A stretch of DNA of 64,000 bases, taken from positions 6,820,001 to 6,884,000 of the forward strand of contig CM034106.1 of assembly GCA_019914945.1 (NCBI GenBank), written 5' to 3'. Shown here one piece after another: positions 60,196-64,000 of the stretch. Within the stretch, counting starts at the first letter, position 1; each line of letters begins with the position of its first letter. The notes beneath the pieces are model-generated. The model was not told the DNA's origin and searched no databases. It saw only the letters and a program-made list of their open reading frames with translations. Source of the DNA: Typha latifolia. Its lineage: Eukaryota > Streptophyta > Magnoliopsida > Poales > Typhaceae. A program made the translations under genes and the position numbers.

Positions 60196-63100
60196 TGGAT
60201 TGACTCTGGATCTACAATCCATATTGCAAACTTCTTGCAGGGTATGCAAAGCCTAAGGAAGCCAGTAGGAAGTGAGCAAAATATCTTATCTGGAAACAAG
60301 ATGAGCTCACATGTGGAGGCTATAAGAACATGTTTATTAACTTTAAGTAGTGGCTTTGTTTTGCAATTAAATAGAACTTTCTATGTTCCAAGTTTTTTAC
60401 GAAACTTGATTTCAATTTCCAAACTTGTACCATTGGGATATTCCTTTAATTTTTCAAACACATCATTCAGTTTATTTTACAATTCTAATTATGTCGGGAA
60501 TGTTATTTTGTCTAATAGTCTTTATAGTATTAATTTACAAAATAATGTCACTTATAATTCAATGCATGTTCACACTGGCACTAAATGGTGTAATATTAAT
60601 AAGGACTCCTCTATGTTATGGCACTAGAGATTAGGACACATCTCCCTAGAAAGAATTAAGAGATTAGTGAATGATGGAGTACTTGGTATTCTAGATTTCA
60701 CTGATTTTGAGACATGTGTTAGCTGCATTAAGGGAAAGCAGACCAATAAGTCCAAAAAGGGTGCCAATAGGAGTTTTGGCTTATTAGAAATCATACACAC
60801 TGATATATGTAGTCTAGATATGGACTCATATGGTTAGAGATACTTCATCACTTTTATTGATGATTACTCATGATATATATATCTCTACTTGCTTCATAAT
60901 AAGAATGAAGCATTAGATGTCTTCAAGATATTTAAGGCTGAAGTAGAGAAACAATGCGGAAAACAAATTAAAATTGTGAGATTAGATAGAGATGGAGAGT
61001 ACTACGGTAGATACACTAAAGATGGACAAGCACCTGGTCTGTTCGCTAAGTTTCTTCAAGGGCATGGGATAGTTGCCCAATACACCATGTTTAGTTCACC
61101 GGATTAGAATGGTATGGCAAAAAAAAGAAATCGAATATTGTTAGACATGGTACGGAGTATGCTTAGCAGCTCCAATCTTCCTAAATTCTTGTGGACTAAA
61201 GCACTAAAGGCGGCAATATATATATTAAACCGAGTGCCAACTAAGGCTGTCTCAAAGACACCATTTAAATTATTGAAAGGTTGAAAACCGAGTTTGCGAC
61301 ATATGCGTGTTTTGGGGATGTCCGTTTGAAGTTAGAATCTATAATTCACAAGAGAAAAAGCTTATCCCAAGGACCATTAGTGGGTATTTCGTTGGATATA
61401 CCGAAAGGTCTCAATGTTATAAATTTTATTGTCCATCTCATAGCACTAGGATTGTAGAATCAAGAAATGCAAAATTTCTTGAATATGACTTGATGAGTGG
61501 GAGCGATCAAATCAAGAATATAGTTTCCGATACTAATCATTTAGAGCCTCAACCTTCTACTTCATGTGACAGATTGTTAATTGCTCACAACACCCCTTAA
61601 GTACAAACTGGTGTTGAACAACTAATCATCGAAAGTCTTCAAGCTGTTGACAGCAATTCAGTAGATTAGGTTGTTCAAGAGATGCATGAAATTTCTGAAC
61701 AACAAGTTGAACCTCATACTTCTCAGGAAGAGATAGTATGACATTAAGAAGATCTACTAGAATTAAGAGGTCAACAATTCCTAGTCATTATGTAATGTAC
61801 CTATAAGAATCTAACTATAATATTGGAGCCGAAAATGATCCTGAATCTTTTTTACAAGCCATGAGTTGCAAAGAATCCGAGTTATGGTACAATGCCATGA
61901 AAGATGAGATGAGTTCAATGAAGAGTAACAGAGTTGAGTTGCCTGATGGTGCAAAAGTCATAAGTTGTAAATGAGTTTTTAAAACTAAAAGGGCTAATTA
62001 GGCAACATTAAGAGATACAAGGCGAGACTTATTGCTAAGGGATTCACTCAAAAAGAAGAAATTGATTATATAGAGACTTTTTCTCCTGTATCTAAGAAAG
62101 ATTTCTTGAGAATTATATTGGTATTAGTAGCCTATTTTGACCTTGAGTTACAACAAATGGATGTAAAAACAACATTTCTTAATGGAGATCTAGAAAAGGA
62201 GGTTTATATGAAACAACCTGAAGGATTCCTCTCTAGCGAAGGTGAGCATTTGGTTTGTAAGCTTAAGAAATCCATATACGATTTAAAACAAGCATCCCGT
62301 CAATGGTATTTTAAATTTCATGGGGTAATTTCTTTATTTAAATTTGCTGAAAATCTCATGGATCAATGCATATACCAAAAGGTTAGTGAGAGTAAGATAT
62401 GTTTTCTTATTCGTATGATATTTTACTTGCAACTAATGATAATGGTTTGCTTCATGAAGTGAAACAATTTCTCTCTAAAAATTTTGATATGAAAGATATG
62501 GGTGAGGCGTCTTATGTCATTGGCATTAAGATTCATAGAGACACACTTCGAGGTATTTTAGGTCTATCTCAGGAAATCTATATTAATAAAGTTTTGGAGA
62601 GATTTCAGATGAAAGATTATTCACCGAGTGTAGCTCCTATTATGAAAGGTGATAAGTTTAATTTAAACCAATGCCCAAAGAATGATCTTGAGAGAGAACA
62701 AATGAAGAACATTTCATATGCTTCTGTTGTGGGAAGCCTGATGTATGCTTAGGTTTGTACAAGACCTGACATTGCATTTGCTATAGGAATGTTAGGACGA
62801 TATCAGAGTAATCTAGGTATGGACCACTAAAGAGCAGCAAATAAAGTAATGAGATATCTTTAAGGAACTAAAGATTACATGCTTATGTATAGACGGACAA
62901 ATAATTTGGAAGTGATTGGATACTCAGATTCTGATTTCGCTGATTGTATTGATTCATGTAAATCAACATCTAGATATATTTTCATGATAGTCAGTAGAGC
63001 TGTATCATGGAGGAGTGTTAAGTAGACCTTGACTGCCACTTCTACTATGGAAGTAGAGTTCGTTTCTTATTTTGAGGCTACTTCACATGGTGTATGGCTT

Positions 63101-63389
63101 AAGAGTTTCATATTTGGGCTTAGAGTTATAGATTTTATTTTTAAGCCATTAAGAATTTTCTGCGATAATTCAGCAGCTGTTTTTATGGCTAAAAATAATA
63201 AAAGTGGAAGTCAAAGTAAACATATCGACATTAAGTATCTAGCCATAAGGGAACATATTAAAGAAAAAAAAAGTGGTCATTAAGCACATAAGCACTGAAC
63301 TAATGATCGCTGATTCTTTGACTAAGGGCATGCCACCATTGAAATTCAATGATCATGTAGAGAAAATGGGGCTTGGTTCCACTATGTAA
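60196..63389 (+). pseudogene. Copia E protease, integrase, RT, RNase H (dead)
   Basis: Protease: WIDSGSTIHIANF (60195-60233). Zinc-binding module: RLGHISLERIKRL ... CVSCIKGK (60630-60740). Integrase core at 60790-61290 has HTDICSLD, FIDDYS-stop and then NGMAKKRNR. The third acidic residue of the usual AERRN motif is Lys, so catalysis is lost. RT at 61970-62750 has QMDVKTTFLNGDL and LKKSIYDLKQASRQW. The active site YVDD is degraded to YSYD with a frame change at 62399. RNase H at 62760-63389 includes TMEVEFVSYFEATSHG, IFCDNSAAV, KHIDIKY and a final ADSLTKGMPPLKF. At least ten stops or shifts. Confidence 0.88.
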
Positions 63390-63629
63390 TTATATATACA
63401 ATATATGAATGAAACTCTTGTTAATTATGATGTTTTCTCATATTAATGTGCATCTTAAGTATTTGAGAAAATTCATAGGACTAAGAATAAACATATGATT
63501 TATTCATTAAGTGTTACTACATAAAGTATAATACTTGAGAACTAAACATATTGTAATACATGGAAGATAATACTTGTTATCAGAGGACTTATCGTCATGA
63601 TTCGTATGTTTATTTCTTAAAAAGGATAA

Positions 63630-64000
63630 TGTAACAAATTTTTTTTAACCTAATTTATTATGGTCTAAACGTTTCCCTCTCTTATTACTAACATTCATAA
63701 TGGTTAGAATGTTTTCTCATTGATTAGATGAAGGTTTTCTCATTGATTGAGATGGAAGTTTTCTTATTGATTAAGATAAAGGTTTTCTCATGAGATAAAC
63801 GTTTATTTTCAATATGGTAACTCATAGCCATAAAGCTTGATGGGAGCTAAGCTATATATAGTAGATTTGGTCCCTAAGCTTATTCACTCAATTTAGAAAA
63901 GTCACACCATCAAACTTGAGTGTTTGAGAGCTTAGAAGATCCAAAGCTAACGTAAGAAAAATCATAAGTTTTAAAGTGTGAATTTGAACACTAATGGCCG
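63630..64000 (+). repeat. 3' LTR of Copia E (cut by window end)
   Basis: Starts TGTAACAAATTTTTTTT after AAAAAGGATAA and aligns with the first 370 bases of 57781-58236. Confidence 0.9.

Larger units (their letters stand above)
57781..64000 (+). mobile_element. Ty1/Copia element E, heavily decayed, runs off the window
   Basis: The 5' LTR (57781-58236) starts TGTAACAATTTTTTTT and ends TTCTAACA, followed by TGGTATTAGAGC (58239-58250). The 3' LTR starts at 63630 and is cut by the window end. The left flanking pentamer is TGACA. Order gag, protease, integrase, RT, RNase H. Confidence 0.9.

Overview
The window is plant nuclear DNA, almost certainly from a flowering plant. It carries two spliced host genes with GT/AG introns and plant-specific families, and about two thirds of it is nested LTR retrotransposons and other transposons. 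The species cannot be named from sequence alone.

Left part (1-20 kb): a decayed LINE-type RNase H fragment (25-400) is followed by a plus-strand NOI/RIN4-family gene with three exons (939-944, 5621-5812, 6216-6260; 80 aa). Its 4.7-kb first intron holds a Mutator-type MITE (4121-4538) with a perfect 10-bp target duplication. Next come a roughly 1-kb sequence with a second copy at 45-49 kb, and a non-coding LTR element (8349-14785, target duplication CCAAC) with a rearranged chromovirus remnant nested inside it (11323-12833). A minus-strand cellulose synthase-like E gene (eight exons, 15519-19384, about 738 aa) has all its catalytic motifs. The reading frame is one G out of register directly after the only plausible start codon.

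Middle part (20-42.5 kb): a Mutator-like element with a decayed transposase (31.06-32.40 kb, minus) and a 93-bp minisatellite has been split by two retrotransposons. One is a minus-strand Ty3/Gypsy chromovirus with three LTRs (23282-30622, target duplication CAATT). The other is a minus-strand Sirevirus-type Ty1/Copia element (32940-42428) that has an extra ORF in the env position.

Right part (42.5-64 kb): tandem Gypsy LTRs lead into a gag fragment interrupted by a MITE. A second copy of the 7-8 kb sequence follows, split by a 3299-bp solo LTR (45678-48976, target duplication GAAAT). Then comes a truncated minus-strand Gypsy element, itself split by an integrase-less plus-strand Gypsy element (52086-57355, target duplication GTCTC). 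The window ends in a heavily decayed plus-strand Copia element (57781 to beyond 64000).

The most unusual signal is a CpG-rich palindromic module. It is centred on GCGTTCGAACGC and paired with TCTCTGT-N-TGTGYGAACGC. It forms arrays just upstream of the TATA-like box in the LTRs of both the Copia Sirevirus and the Gypsy elements, in either orientation. The second main lead is the A/B duplication (7061-8045 plus 14786-14815 versus 45158-49411 plus 57751-57780). It suggests that the whole NOI-CSLE interval, perhaps with a second CSLE gene, continues just right of the window.
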